Shown here one piece after another: positions 36,184 to 44,705 of a stretch of DNA of 64,000 nucleotides. The position numbers and the translations under genes are program-made. The DNA lies in contig NC_019684.1 in assembly GCF_000316645.1 (NCBI RefSeq), positions 806,001 through 870,000 on the forward strand, in the 5' to 3' direction. The stretch comes from Nostoc sp. PCC 7524 (GTDB lineage Bacteria > Cyanobacteriota > Cyanobacteriia > Cyanobacteriales > Nostocaceae). The notes beneath the pieces were generated by a model. That model searched no databases, was not told where the DNA came from, and saw only the letters and a list, made by a program, of their open reading frames with translations. Numbering within the stretch: position 1 is the first letter of the stretch; every line of letters begins with the position of its first letter.

Positions 36184-37230
36184 TCAATCAGGCTTGAACC
36201 AACGATGACCAAAAGCTATATAAGCTTTTACTTCTAAAGGGCGACCGGGTTGATAAACTAGCTTGAGATGATTGATTGTTCGCCAAAAAACACTGATGCT
36301 ACCTTGGCTGATCCATGAGTCTAAGTCTTGTAAATTAACAGGCCAAAGTTCTGGGTGATCTTTTTTCTGAATTAACCCAGGCCATTTGAGAAGGGCATCA
36401 CGTTTTTGAGGTGTGCAGCATTCCATTGCTACTAAAAGGTTGAGGAATTCAGTCCAACGGGGTTCTTTTTTGGGTTGTTGATCCAAATAACATTCCAGTC
36501 CGATTCTAGAGCCAATCTGTTCTGCAATATCAAAGCACAAAACTATGCGATCGCTCAAGGGCTGAATCAGGGTGATCATCTCAGCTAAATCTGCCTTGAC
36601 TGGTTCGCCTTGAATTTGAGCTAAGTAAGCGGGAATCATTTGAGCTGATAATCCACTGACATTGATTCGCAGTGGTTCTCCAGAACGCGATCGCATTGCC
36701 CCTATTTGACTGATGCCCACACCATCAGGTAAGGCGTTGACGCACTGCAATACTAAAGCCTGGCGCTGCTGCTCAATCGGACAATTCTGCAACCATGAGA
36801 TGAGTTGGAAAAACTTGGATAAAGCTTCACTACTCTTATCTTTAAAGACTTCTCCCCGCAAACTAAAAAACCAACAACCTACCGTTAACCCATCTGTTTC
36901 GCCATCAAGATCAAATTCCAGCCAAATATCCTCAACTGCTTCCTGGGGTAGAGAATTCACAGTTGTCCATTCTTGACAGAATTGGCGGATTTCTTGCCAG
37001 AAGGGATATGATAAGAGCGATTCGGCGATCGCAATTTTCATAGGCTGTATGCCTACTGATAAATCTACTTGTGGTTGGTCAGCTGCCAAGCGGCATTCTA
37101 ACAGTGTTGGTGACAAAGGTGGTAATAGTTGAGCCACCTGTTGTATAGAAGTTAATTGTTGTGGGGAAACGAGTACATCTGCGAGATAAGGAATAACTAA
37201 GCGCAAGTAATCTTGCAATAAGTAATTCAT
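36184..37230 (-). CDS. Unrecognised 348-residue protein in RiPP cluster
   Basis: I do not recognise this protein. It is acidic, soluble-looking and has no TM helix, P-loop, flavin or metal motif. Alternating amphipathic strands occur (IWLEFDLDG, LRINVSGL, IVLCFDIAE, RIGLECYL, LEVKAYIAFGHRW) and could fit an alpha-beta fold, but no motif supports a specific call such as a prenyltransferase. It lies convergent to ycaO and divergent from the flavoprotein at 37427, so its place in the RiPP cluster is suggested by position only. The start ATG (37230) is the only one near the N-terminus in frame. Confidence 0.7.
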   Translation of the reverse strand: MNYLLQDYLRLVIPYLADVLVSPQQLTSIQQVAQLLPPLSPTLLECRLAADQPQVDLSVGIQPMKIAIAESLLSYPFWQEIRQFCQEWTTVNSLPQEAVEDIWLEFDLDGETDGLTVGCWFFSLRGEVFKDKSSEALSKFFQLISWLQNCPIEQQRQALVLQCVNALPDGVGISQIGAMRSRSGEPLRINVSGLSAQMIPAYLAQIQGEPVKADLAEMITLIQPLSDRIVLCFDIAEQIGSRIGLECYLDQQPKKEPRWTEFLNLLVAMECCTPQKRDALLKWPGLIQKKDHPELWPVNLQDLDSWISQGSISVFWRTINHLKLVYQPGRPLEVKAYIAFGHRWFKPD

Positions 37231-37426
37231 TTTATTAATAAATAATGAAAATTATTGAAAATTATACTTGTTAATTACCAAATTTTATTTTAAATTTTTT
37301 GATAAAAAATATTCTTGCTATGTTACATTTTTTACATTACTTTACATAGTTTGTTTTTTTCAAGTCGTTCTACTTACAATAAAAATCATTCTGAATTTCA
37401 AACTGATAAAAATAAACTGATAAATA

Positions 37427-38572
37427 ATGAATTACGATTACGATCTGATTATAGTTGGTGGAGGACCTGCTGGCTCAACAATGGCTTTATCAGCCGCTAA
37501 ACAGGGACTAAAAGTGTTACTCGTAGACAAAGAAAAATTTCCCCGTGACAAAATTTGTGGCGATGCTTTAACCGTAAGTTCTGTAGAAATTTTGCAGGAA
37601 TTCCATCTCATAGATAAACTGCTGCTAGAACCTCACGGTTGTGCTAATAATATGATTTTTTACTCAGAAACTGAGCGTTTAATGCCTCCCAGTATGAATG
37701 ACGCTCAATATATTTCTACATCAAGAAGATGGATATTCGATAATGTGTTATTTCAAGCAGCAAAAGCCTGTACTGAGACAAAAGAGGGATTTAAAGTTGA
37801 AAACTTGCTGATGCAAAACGGTTGGGTATTTGGCATTCAAGGAACATCTGCGGATGGGGAAAAACAGGAATACACCGCTAAAGTAGTAGCTGGCGCAGAT
37901 GGTTGTAGCTCGGTAGTAGCTAGAAAATTAGGTTTATATCAATCTTTAAAACAGGATGGAGCAGTGGCGACTCGTGCCTACTATCGAAACCTTGATGTTT
38001 CGGGCAGCGAATTAGAATTGTACTATCTGCCAGAATGTAGACCTGGTTATTTTTGGATTTTCCCAGTAGATAAAGAAACTGTCAATGTCGGAGTAATCTT
38101 ATTTGATCAAAACCTCAAAAGTACAGGTATTTTTCCGCCACAAATTCATCGCCAGTTAATCCAATCTCCCTTATTAAAAGCAAGATTTCTCCAAGCAGAA
38201 CCAGTGGGAAATATTCAATGTTGGTATTTACCTTTAGCCAAAACAACCAGAACCATACATGGTAACGGTTTTATTCTATCAGGCGATGCGGCTGGTTTAA
38301 TTGATCCGTTAATTGCTCATGGAATTGATCGAGCTATGGTGTCAGGAAAAATTGCTGGTGAGCTGTTAGGTTCGATTTGCAGAGGTAATGATTACAGTGC
38401 TGAAGCATTGCAGCCTTATGCTGATGCTGTCTGGAAACATTTTGGTTACATATCTCAATTTGCTGTTAAGTTTCGTGATCGTCTTCAGCACCAACCATTA
38501 GAGCCAATCAACTCCTTGTTTTACAAAAGTAAGGGAAAGTTGATTCCACATACTACGGGAGAAAATCTCTAA
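37427..38572 (+). CDS. FAD/NAD(P)-dependent oxidoreductase, geranylgeranyl reductase type
   Basis: A 381-residue flavoprotein with a Rossmann GGGPAGS (residues 11-17), DKEKFPRDKICGDAL (CGDAL is a GGR-family hallmark), ADGCSSVVARKLG and SGDAAGLIDPL near the C-terminus (FAD diphosphate motif). The family reduces prenyl double bonds or acts as monooxygenases/halogenase relatives. It may be part of the RiPP region, or a lipid/chlorophyll-type reductase unrelated to it. A halogenase role is less likely because it lacks the Lys and WxWxIP motifs of the two halogenase-family proteins. Confidence 0.85.
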   Translation: MNYDYDLIIVGGGPAGSTMALSAAKQGLKVLLVDKEKFPRDKICGDALTVSSVEILQEFHLIDKLLLEPHGCANNMIFYSETERLMPPSMNDAQYISTSRRWIFDNVLFQAAKACTETKEGFKVENLLMQNGWVFGIQGTSADGEKQEYTAKVVAGADGCSSVVARKLGLYQSLKQDGAVATRAYYRNLDVSGSELELYYLPECRPGYFWIFPVDKETVNVGVILFDQNLKSTGIFPPQIHRQLIQSPLLKARFLQAEPVGNIQCWYLPLAKTTRTIHGNGFILSGDAAGLIDPLIAHGIDRAMVSGKIAGELLGSICRGNDYSAEALQPYADAVWKHFGYISQFAVKFRDRLQHQPLEPINSLFYKSKGKLIPHTTGENL

Positions 38573-38725
38573 TTACTTCTCTTGTAAAATATCTGGCAAC
38601 CACAATAAGATAAGCATGAACAAGCAAACTACTACTAAGCCAATGCTGTAGCGAAATGCTTCTTTGAGATCAAAGGATTGTTGCATGAGATAGTGTGTCA
38701 CGACTAGAGAAAAGTGGTGTGGCAT
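38573..38725 (-). CDS. Possible small single-TM protein
   Basis: A 50-codon minus frame begins ATG at 38723-38725 and ends TAA at 38573-38575. The product has a polar N-half and a strongly hydrophobic helix, YSIGLVVVCLFMLILLWLP, then DILQEK. No clear ribosome binding site precedes it; an internal ATG (MQQSFDLKEAF) would give 37 residues. It abuts the flavoprotein stop. Its composition looks protein-like, but it is short and unrecognised. Confidence 0.4.
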   Translation of the reverse strand: MPHHFSLVVTHYLMQQSFDLKEAFRYSIGLVVVCLFMLILLWLPDILQEK

Positions 38726-38773
38726 AGTTACACAATGATTAGGTTGATTATGGATACAATACCGTAAGTCACA

Positions 38774-40555
38774 TTAAAAAGGATTATAAACTACAGAAAA
38801 ATATAACCCGTTCTCTTGCCATGTTCTGGCTTGGGAGTCAACAGATACCAGAGGAATACCCCAGTCAAGACGAGCAGTTAAGCGATCGCCTTGTGACCAG
38901 CGTAAACCCAAACCCACGGATGCTAAAGTATTAGGGTCGGGATTAGTTCGAGAATTATTCCAAACCATCCCAAAATCAACAAAAGGGATCACCTGCAATA
39001 CACCACGCGACTGGGATAATCGCAGCACAGGTATTTGTACTTCTGCCGAAGCTAAAGCACCATTATCTGCCAAAAGAAAATCTTGGCGATATCCCCGCAC
39101 ACTATCTAAACCACCTATACCAAACTGTTCTAAAGGTAATAGACTTCTAGATGCTATTTGTGTATTACCACGTACAATTAATAAAGTTTCTGGTGCTAAC
39201 AACCTCGCCCATTGGGCTTGTCCCTGCCAGGATAAAAACCGACTATCGGGAAGGTCATTATTAATCGTGGCATTAAATGCACCGATACCAAGATTAAATT
39301 GCGATCGCACTGCTATTACTTGGCGGCTATTGCGAGTCGTCCATTCTTGGAAAAACCGCAATGCAGATATGCGTGTCCGTCCTTCATCATCGGCACCCAA
39401 GGAAGGGAAAGGTAAGCGTTCTCTTTCTATATAAGTCGCTTCACTTTCCCGTCGGGAAGCCGTCAATCCTAGGGCGAATTCTTGGGTGGGAGTTTGCATC
39501 AGGGGTTGGCGAAGAGTCAATTCATAGTAGCGAGAGGAAGATTGAATATCGAGAATATTAAAAGGCTCCTCAATTACATTGCTAGATGAAGTGCCAAAAT
39601 TAAAGCTGAGTGTACCGTTGCGAGGATTAAGGGGTAACGTGTAGCTGGTATCGAAGGTGTTGCTACCATCGGTGTTAGTATAAGCTAAACTTAATCCATC
39701 TCCCAAACCCAACACATTACCTTCTCTCGCTTGGATACGGCGGCGAAAACTACCCACACTAGGCGAACGACCATTATCTAAAGCTAATTGGCTGCTAAAG
39801 GAATTGGCTTCCCTGACTTGTACTTGTAATACACTCGTCCCAGGACGCGCTCCGGCTGACAGTTCAGCAGATAAATTTTGGATTAACGGATCAAGTTGCA
39901 GTAATTGTAGTGCTTCTAGTAACTTGTCTCGATTTAGCGGTGGGGATGTTGCAATAGCCAAGCGACTACGGACATAATTGGAGTTGAGTTTGCGCGTACC
40001 ACTAATTTGGATATCTTCTAATTTACCTTCAACCACCTGAATTTTGATCACACCCGACTGAATGGTTTGCGGTGGGATATATGCACCAGAAGTAATGTAA
40101 CCCTTACTGACGTAGAGTTCAGTAATTTTAGAGCGAGCCTGAAACAGTTCTGCTAAAGTAATTGGTCTATTGGTAAACTCAGCAGTCACTTTAGCTAACT
40201 CTTCTGGGCTAAATACCGTACTACCCACAACCTCAAACTGTTGGACAGTAATAGTTTGGGGAACATCCTCTGGTGTAGGTAGCTGAGGTTGGATATCTGG
40301 AGAAGAGGGCTGAAGTAGTTCTGCTGGTGGTGGTAGTAGTTGCGGTGGTTGCGGCGTTGGTAAAGGCGAAGGGGCGGGTGGTTGGACATCCTGGGGTGGT
40401 GGTAGTTGTTGTGATAGGCTGAAATTACTATTTGATATTTGTGTATTGTCAACAGTTTGAGCTTTTGAGGGTTGAGAATCGATACTGCTGAGTAATACAA
40501 AAATACCCAGAGTCAACCAAGATATTTTTAGCTTTTTTGGGCATTGATACATCAT
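38774..40555 (-). CDS. TpsB/ShlB-type outer-membrane transporter
   Basis: A 593-residue two-partner-secretion-like outer-membrane protein. A signal peptide (LSSIDSQPSKAQ) is followed by a Pro/Gln-rich linker (about 50-95), POTRA repeats (ITVQQFEVVGSTVFSPEEL; VVEGKLEDIQISG) and a C-terminal beta-barrel ending in an aromatic residue (YNPF). It would export a large TpsA protein, whose gene is not in the window, or may be a general Omp85-superfamily pore. It is downstream of the RiPP region but unlikely to serve NHLM export, which normally uses TolC. Confidence 0.9.
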   Translation of the reverse strand: MMYQCPKKLKISWLTLGIFVLLSSIDSQPSKAQTVDNTQISNSNFSLSQQLPPPQDVQPPAPSPLPTPQPPQLLPPPAELLQPSSPDIQPQLPTPEDVPQTITVQQFEVVGSTVFSPEELAKVTAEFTNRPITLAELFQARSKITELYVSKGYITSGAYIPPQTIQSGVIKIQVVEGKLEDIQISGTRKLNSNYVRSRLAIATSPPLNRDKLLEALQLLQLDPLIQNLSAELSAGARPGTSVLQVQVREANSFSSQLALDNGRSPSVGSFRRRIQAREGNVLGLGDGLSLAYTNTDGSNTFDTSYTLPLNPRNGTLSFNFGTSSSNVIEEPFNILDIQSSSRYYELTLRQPLMQTPTQEFALGLTASRRESEATYIERERLPFPSLGADDEGRTRISALRFFQEWTTRNSRQVIAVRSQFNLGIGAFNATINNDLPDSRFLSWQGQAQWARLLAPETLLIVRGNTQIASRSLLPLEQFGIGGLDSVRGYRQDFLLADNGALASAEVQIPVLRLSQSRGVLQVIPFVDFGMVWNNSRTNPDPNTLASVGLGLRWSQGDRLTARLDWGIPLVSVDSQARTWQENGLYFSVVYNPF

Positions 40556-40951
40556 GCTAGTAGAGTGTTTTTAGCACCAATAAGATAGTTGTACTGCTAA
40601 GACTTCCGATGTAAATATTATTTCATTTATCGATTTCTTATAGGCTAAATACAACACAACATATATAGCAATCCGATTTGATTTGTGAATTTACTTGCGT
40701 AGGTAGGTGACAGATGACAGGTGACAGGTGACAGGGAAGAAAGATTATCAGGTGTACTGAATTTTTATGCGCTAGGGCAGGCTACGCCAACGTGAACGGC
40801 TCGAACTTCTCTCCTTGTCTCCCCTGCTCCCTACTCTGATGCGATCGCCTATCGCCTACCTTACATTGAGGCTAATTACCACTATCATAGAAAGTATCTT
40901 GTCATTATTAATACATCTATGCAGCTTACTATTATTCCCTTAATATTAAAT
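40556..40951. other. Intergenic region, repeats only
   Basis: No gene seen. It contains tandem GGTGACA/AGGTGACAGG units at about 40706-40736 and a CGCTAGGGCAGGCTACGCC tract near 40771. A HIP1-like GCGATCGCC occurs at 40841. Confidence 0.5.
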
Positions 40952-40984
40952 TTAAAGCCCCTGCATTTTATGCAGGGGCTTTAA
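40952..40984 (-). terminator. Strong stem-loop after the PEP-CTERM gene
   Basis: Fifteen perfectly paired bases, TTAAAGCCCCTGCAT (40952-40966) with ATGCAGGGGCTTTAA (40970-40984), loop TTT, followed on the minus strand by an A/T-rich tail. It is 20 bp beyond the stop of the gene at 41004. Confidence 0.8.
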
Positions 40985-41003
40985 GCATCATGTATCGTAA
41001 TAA

Positions 41004-41840
41004 TTAAGCGTTGTGCTGTTTGCGTTTTAAAACTGAACTTGCACCAAACGCACCAAATGCCAAAAGACCTAAAACGGAAGCAGGTTCAGGAACACTTTGA
41101 GTAGCTACAGTATATTTAATATCGCCAATCCCAATCCCATGATTGGCAGGATTTCTCGTTGTCCCGTTGCCATCACCATCGGTAAAGACTAATTCAAAAC
41201 CATCAATAGCACTAGCAAAACTCACTAGCAAACTACCCTGATCTCCGTTGTCATTATCTGACAAACCTCTAACACCATCTAGGGTGTAAGTATTAACTAT
41301 CTGAATAGTATTTTGAGTTAAAACTGGACTAAAAATGGGATTAACAACTTGATTTCCTAAGAATCCTTTGATAATTACTCTGTCTTGCCACGAGTTTCTA
41401 CTAATATCAATGTCATATACCATGAATGAAACATTGGTTAGGGGGCTACTAAAACCCTTAAAGGAAGTAGTCATAGTCATTGAGTTATCCCCTTTAGCCA
41501 AACCCACTCCTTCTGCATCTATTTGTAAATGCAAACTTTTGTTATCGTTTCCCTGGCTACCATTCAGAGTGCTGCTAATAGAGGGAGTTGTACTACCGCC
41601 AAAAGCAACAAACTTGGTTTTTGAACCTAACTCAAACTTGAAGTCAACTGTTCCTTCTCCGACATTAAAGCTGTTAACGTCACCCGACTTTGGAGTTGTC
41701 CATCCACTGGCTAGCTGATCCCAATCTATTAGGGTTTGAGTGTTATCTGCAACAGTTGCTTTGGCTATGCCTGGCATCAAAGTAGCTCCCGCTACAGCTA
41801 GAATACAACCAATGCGTGATACAAAACTTTTGTGGAACAT
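41004..41840 (-). CDS. Secreted PEP-CTERM protein
   Basis: A 278-residue exported protein: a signal peptide (IGCILAVAGATLMPGIAKA), a beta-rich domain (about 30-245) and a C-terminal PEP-CTERM sorting sequence VPEPASVLGLLAFGAFGASSVLKRKQ (motif VPEP, hydrophobic helix, basic tail), whose residues 20 or fewer are quoted as VPEPASVLGL. PEP-CTERM proteins are processed by exosortase and often go to the cell surface. The domain resembles cyanobacterial proteins of unknown function with periodic GDGN/DNDNG stretches. The strong terminator at 40952 follows it. Expected alone or in a mono-cistronic unit. Confidence 0.88.
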   Translation of the reverse strand: MFHKSFVSRIGCILAVAGATLMPGIAKATVADNTQTLIDWDQLASGWTTPKSGDVNSFNVGEGTVDFKFELGSKTKFVAFGGSTTPSISSTLNGSQGNDNKSLHLQIDAEGVGLAKGDNSMTMTTSFKGFSSPLTNVSFMVYDIDISRNSWQDRVIIKGFLGNQVVNPIFSPVLTQNTIQIVNTYTLDGVRGLSDNDNGDQGSLLVSFASAIDGFELVFTDGDGNGTTRNPANHGIGIGDIKYTVATQSVPEPASVLGLLAFGAFGASSVLKRKQHNA

Positions 41841-42324
41841 ATCAGTAGTTAACCTTAATTTTTCGAGGTAATAGATTCAGAACATTGAGCTAACACAGAG
41901 AATTGGAACAATGCAGAGATACAGCAAAGTTCATCAGAAATATCAGTATTACGTTTACAAAAGTTTGTATTTGTTAGCTTAAGTTCATCATGTCACAGCT
42001 AATTACAGATTGCCAGTAGCTTTTTTGTATCTTATTATTCTTAGTAATTATACTTAAAAATTTCAAAAACTAAAGTCTTTTTTTAAACTAACAGTGTAGG
42101 AAGCTGATTATAAAGGCTTTGACGATGATCCCAGCAATTTTTAAATTAGGTAGAGTAAATATGTTGCTGATGACAATTGTAAAATCTGTGTAAAGGCACA
42201 ATTGCTGTAGAGTATTCAAGCGATAGATATGAGTAGGCAGTATAGCTATTTCTCAACTAACATCAGATTATGCCAAGCTAGTATGTTACCTAATCTCCAA
42301 ATTACTTATTAGAGGTAATAAACA
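41841..42324. other. Intergenic region, nothing identified
   Basis: 484 bp of AT-rich sequence between divergent genes, presumably with both promoters. I see no gene, tRNA or clear repeat; the ribosome binding site AGAGG for the 42325 gene is at 42310-42315. Confidence 0.5.
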
Positions 42325-42585
42325 ATGGGTCGAATCAATCCCTACACACTGCAAATGCAAATTACTCGAATGTTTGAGCAAGGACAATCATTCTTTGCTA
42401 TGACCAAAGTGCAAGAATGGTTAAAAGAACGTCAACATAATCCATTAGATTATGAAATTATTTTCCATCAAAAACCTGCTCCCCCTGGTTCTCAAGAGGT
42501 GATGGTAGTAGAAATTGAATTGCGTCGGAAAGATGGGCAACCTGTAGATCCCTGGTTACAAGAACAAGCTAATCTTCATGCTTGA
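42325..42585 (+). CDS. Small conserved-looking hypothetical protein
   Basis: 86 residues with a good AGAGG ribosome site 8-10 bases upstream of ATG. The start MGRINPYTLQMQ and WLKERQHNPLDYEIIF look like a small cyanobacterial protein of unknown function; the linker PAPPGSQ connects a C-terminal beta-strand pair. It has no signal peptide or membrane segment. I do not recognise the family. Confidence 0.65.
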   Translation: MGRINPYTLQMQITRMFEQGQSFFAMTKVQEWLKERQHNPLDYEIIFHQKPAPPGSQEVMVVEIELRRKDGQPVDPWLQEQANLHA

Positions 42586-42656
42586 TTAGGCTGGGGACTG
42601 GGGAATGGCGAGCCAAGTAACTAGGAAGAGGTATATGAGGTTTATTGAGTGTTTTC

Positions 42657-42734
42657 AGTTTGTAGTCAGGACTAAAGTCCTGATGTGGTTCGCCTAGCTT
42701 TTCAGGGAAAGGACTGAAGTCCGTACTACAAACT
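42657..42734. repeat. AGTTTGTAGT...ACTACAAACT palindromic repeat, copy 2
   Basis: Terminal arms AGTTTGTAGT and ACTACAAACT, inner arms AGGACTAAAGTCCT / GGACTGAAGTCC. It belongs to the same family as 26390-26444. It lies between convergent genes and may terminate both. Confidence 0.75.
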
Positions 42735-42739
42735 AGAAA

Positions 42740-43048
42740 TTAATTGTTTTGAATTTCACGCGCCATTTTGATGTAATAGTCCATCTTGGCATTAGGACGG
42801 CGACGATCAGAAGTGGATATGTTGGGTGTGGTATCTGCCTGAGTTATTGTTGGCTGTTTCTCTGAATATTTCTTAACACTTTGGGCTTCTTCAGATTCTA
42901 GAAAATAACTGGGCTTATTAAAGCCAAATAACCTTGCTACAGCATTAAATACGTTTCTTATCAAACCAAAAATGTTTTTGAAGAGAACCGATACAAAAGC
43001 AGTAACACGAATTAAAGTGTTTTGAATGATTTGAGTTAGACGAGCCAT
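42740..43048 (-). CDS. Small protein with amphipathic/hydrophobic N-terminus
   Basis: 102 residues. The N-terminal ~48 residues form an alternating hydrophobic segment (TLIRVTAFVSVLFKNIFGLI) likely to associate with membranes; the rest is polar and Thr/Ser/Pro-rich (TITQADTTPNISTSDRRR) and ends KMAREIQNN. I know similar threonine-rich hypothetical proteins in cyanobacteria but no function. The start ATG is at 43048. Confidence 0.6.
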   Translation of the reverse strand: MARLTQIIQNTLIRVTAFVSVLFKNIFGLIRNVFNAVARLFGFNKPSYFLESEEAQSVKKYSEKQPTITQADTTPNISTSDRRRPNAKMDYYIKMAREIQNN

Positions 43049-43197
43049 AGTAGTAGTTTTTTATATTTATTGGTTATCTTAATATCATTATAATAATGTT
43101 ATATATGATTTTTAAATATCTCTATAGATAGATGTGTTATTGTTAGCATCACCTCTTGGAATTGTGAATTAATTACTTTAAAATTAGAAATATATTG

Positions 43198-43932
43198 TTA
43201 ACAATCATTTTCAAAAAATAACTCCATGCGATCGCCTCGAAATCGAGTTACGCCATATTCAATCACGTTACTTGCTTGATCAATGTTCACTGATTCAGCT
43301 AATAAAATAGGTTGATTGAGGGGGAGTTGTAGCCATTGGGCATCTTGCGGCTGGACTAACCGGGCTGAAACGCACGTACTCCGGCGCATATGGTCGCATC
43401 CATACACTAGATGCAGGAAACCAGAGATTGATTGTTTTTCTTGCAAAATTTGGATGTTTTTTGGGTCTAATATCTCAGGAAATAGCTTTAAAGGGAAATA
43501 GCCTGTACCGATACTAATTGGTTCTTCATCTGCTAAACTCAGACGCTCAATTAAAGCTACTGGCTCACCTAAATTAATTTCTAATCCGTTCGCAACTGCA
43601 CTATCCGCAGGCACTTCTAAAGCACGCAGTAATTGATATCTGACTTGCCAACCTTGGGCTTTGAGGGTTTGGCCGTAACGGACTCGCTTACCAATGGCGT
43701 AGCGAATAGTTTGAGCAGCTACAAATGTTCCCCGTCCCCGATCAACTCTGAGCAATCCCTCATTTTTCAGGAGTGCGATCGCCTGTCTCAATGTATGACG
43801 ATTAACGGCAAATTGTTCTGCTAGCTTACTCTCTGTCGGCAATTGCTCCCCCACTTGATAAACCCCTTGGTGGATATTTTGGCGCAACTGAGCAGCAATT
43901 TGGGCATAGATTGGCATTACGTCTTGGCTCAT
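43198..43932 (-). CDS. phnF: GntR-family regulator, PhnF type
   Basis: 244 residues: an N-terminal winged HTH (about 8-75, GVYQVGEQLPTESKLAEQFA, NRHTLRQAI) and a UTRA effector-binding domain (about 95-240) of the HutC subfamily. It is divergent from phnG and the rest of the C-P lyase genes, so it probably represses them in response to phosphate or phosphonate. A HutC-type operator candidate lies in the intervening spacer (43998-44005). PhnF is the standard name of this regulator in phn operons. Confidence 0.88.
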   Translation of the reverse strand: MSQDVMPIYAQIAAQLRQNIHQGVYQVGEQLPTESKLAEQFAVNRHTLRQAIALLKNEGLLRVDRGRGTFVAAQTIRYAIGKRVRYGQTLKAQGWQVRYQLLRALEVPADSAVANGLEINLGEPVALIERLSLADEEPISIGTGYFPLKLFPEILDPKNIQILQEKQSISGFLHLVYGCDHMRRSTCVSARLVQPQDAQWLQLPLNQPILLAESVNIDQASNVIEYGVTRFRGDRMELFFENDC

Positions 43933-44238
43933 AAATTAATTATCAATATCTGATTGTCAAGTTATCGAAATTGAGTTAATCTAAACATCATCTAGATGTC
44001 TAGACAAATTTAAGAATAGTTTAAGCCATAGCACAGACAAATCAATATGATTGTGTAGGAAATTAATTAATTTTCCCTACACAATCTCCAGTTCATTAAA
44101 GTATCGATTCAGTAGTGAAAAACCTAACCCCCCAACCCCCTTCCCTACGAGGGAAGGGGGAGAAAAAATCCCCTCTCCTTGCAGGGGAGGAGTTCTTCTA
44201 GGAATACTGAATTGGTGTTCTAATCTCCAATCCCCAAT
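43933..44238. promoter_or_regulatory. phnF/phnG divergent spacer with HutC-type operator
   Basis: GTCTAGAC at 43998-44005 matches the HutC-subfamily operator GTnTAnAC; it sits in a TGTCTAGACA palindrome and overlaps CATCTAGATG (43989-43998). It lies about 65 bp before the phnF start, and about 235 bp before phnG. The spacer also holds the repeat element at 44122-44192. Confidence 0.55.
44122..44192. repeat. Stem-forming repeat in phn promoter region
   Basis: CCCCCTTCCCT-acg-AGGGAAGGGGG (44136-44160) is a perfect 11-bp stem, next to CCCCTCTCC/GGGGAGG arms. The element resembles, in inverse orientation, the one at 35994-36141. Lying just upstream of phnG, it could affect leader RNA. Confidence 0.7.
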
Positions 44239-44679
44239 ATGCAAAGACAAACTTGGATGGCAACACTAGCAAAAGCTGAATTACAGCAACTAGAAAAATT
44301 AGTAAACAGATTGGGCAAATTGCCTAGTTATAGTTTTTTACGACCTCCAGAGATTGGTTTAGCGATGGTGCGTGGACGTGCGGGTGGTAGTGGAGAGCCA
44401 TTTAACTTGGGAGAAATAACCATGACTCGCTGTGTGGTACAGCTAGAAAGCCAAGCAGAAAATCCAGGGTTTGGTTATGTCGCTGGGCGATCGCAACGTC
44501 ATGCTGAACTAGCAGCTGTTTGTGATGCTTTACTGCAAACTCCAGATTGGCATGATCAGGTTCAAACCGAAGTCATTCAACCACTGCAACAAACGATCCA
44601 ACAACAGCAAGAACTTAAACAACGTCAAACTGCTGCTACTCAGGTGAACTTCTTCACGATGGTTCGGGGAGAAGGGTAA
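44239..44679 (+). CDS. phnG: PhnG, C-P lyase core complex subunit
   Basis: 146 residues with RQTWMATLAKAELQQLEKL at the N-terminus and RPPEIGLAMVRGRAGGSGEPFNLGE, a typical PhnG block, followed by TRCVVQLE. PhnG, H, I and J form the core complex that converts a ribose-triphosphate phosphonate to methane/alkyl plus cyclic phosphate. It is the first gene of a rightward operon; phnH follows after 26 bp. The length and motifs fit the family. Confidence 0.93.
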   Translation: MQRQTWMATLAKAELQQLEKLVNRLGKLPSYSFLRPPEIGLAMVRGRAGGSGEPFNLGEITMTRCVVQLESQAENPGFGYVAGRSQRHAELAAVCDALLQTPDWHDQVQTEVIQPLQQTIQQQQELKQRQTAATQVNFFTMVRGEG

Positions 44680-44705
44680 AAAATTCAAAATTCAAAATTC
44701 AAAAA

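Noticed and set aside
37427..38572. A third FAD halogenase
   Set aside because: It has the CGDAL and SGDAAGLIDPL blocks of geranylgeranyl-reductase-like flavoproteins and lacks the halogenase Lys and WxWxIP motifs.
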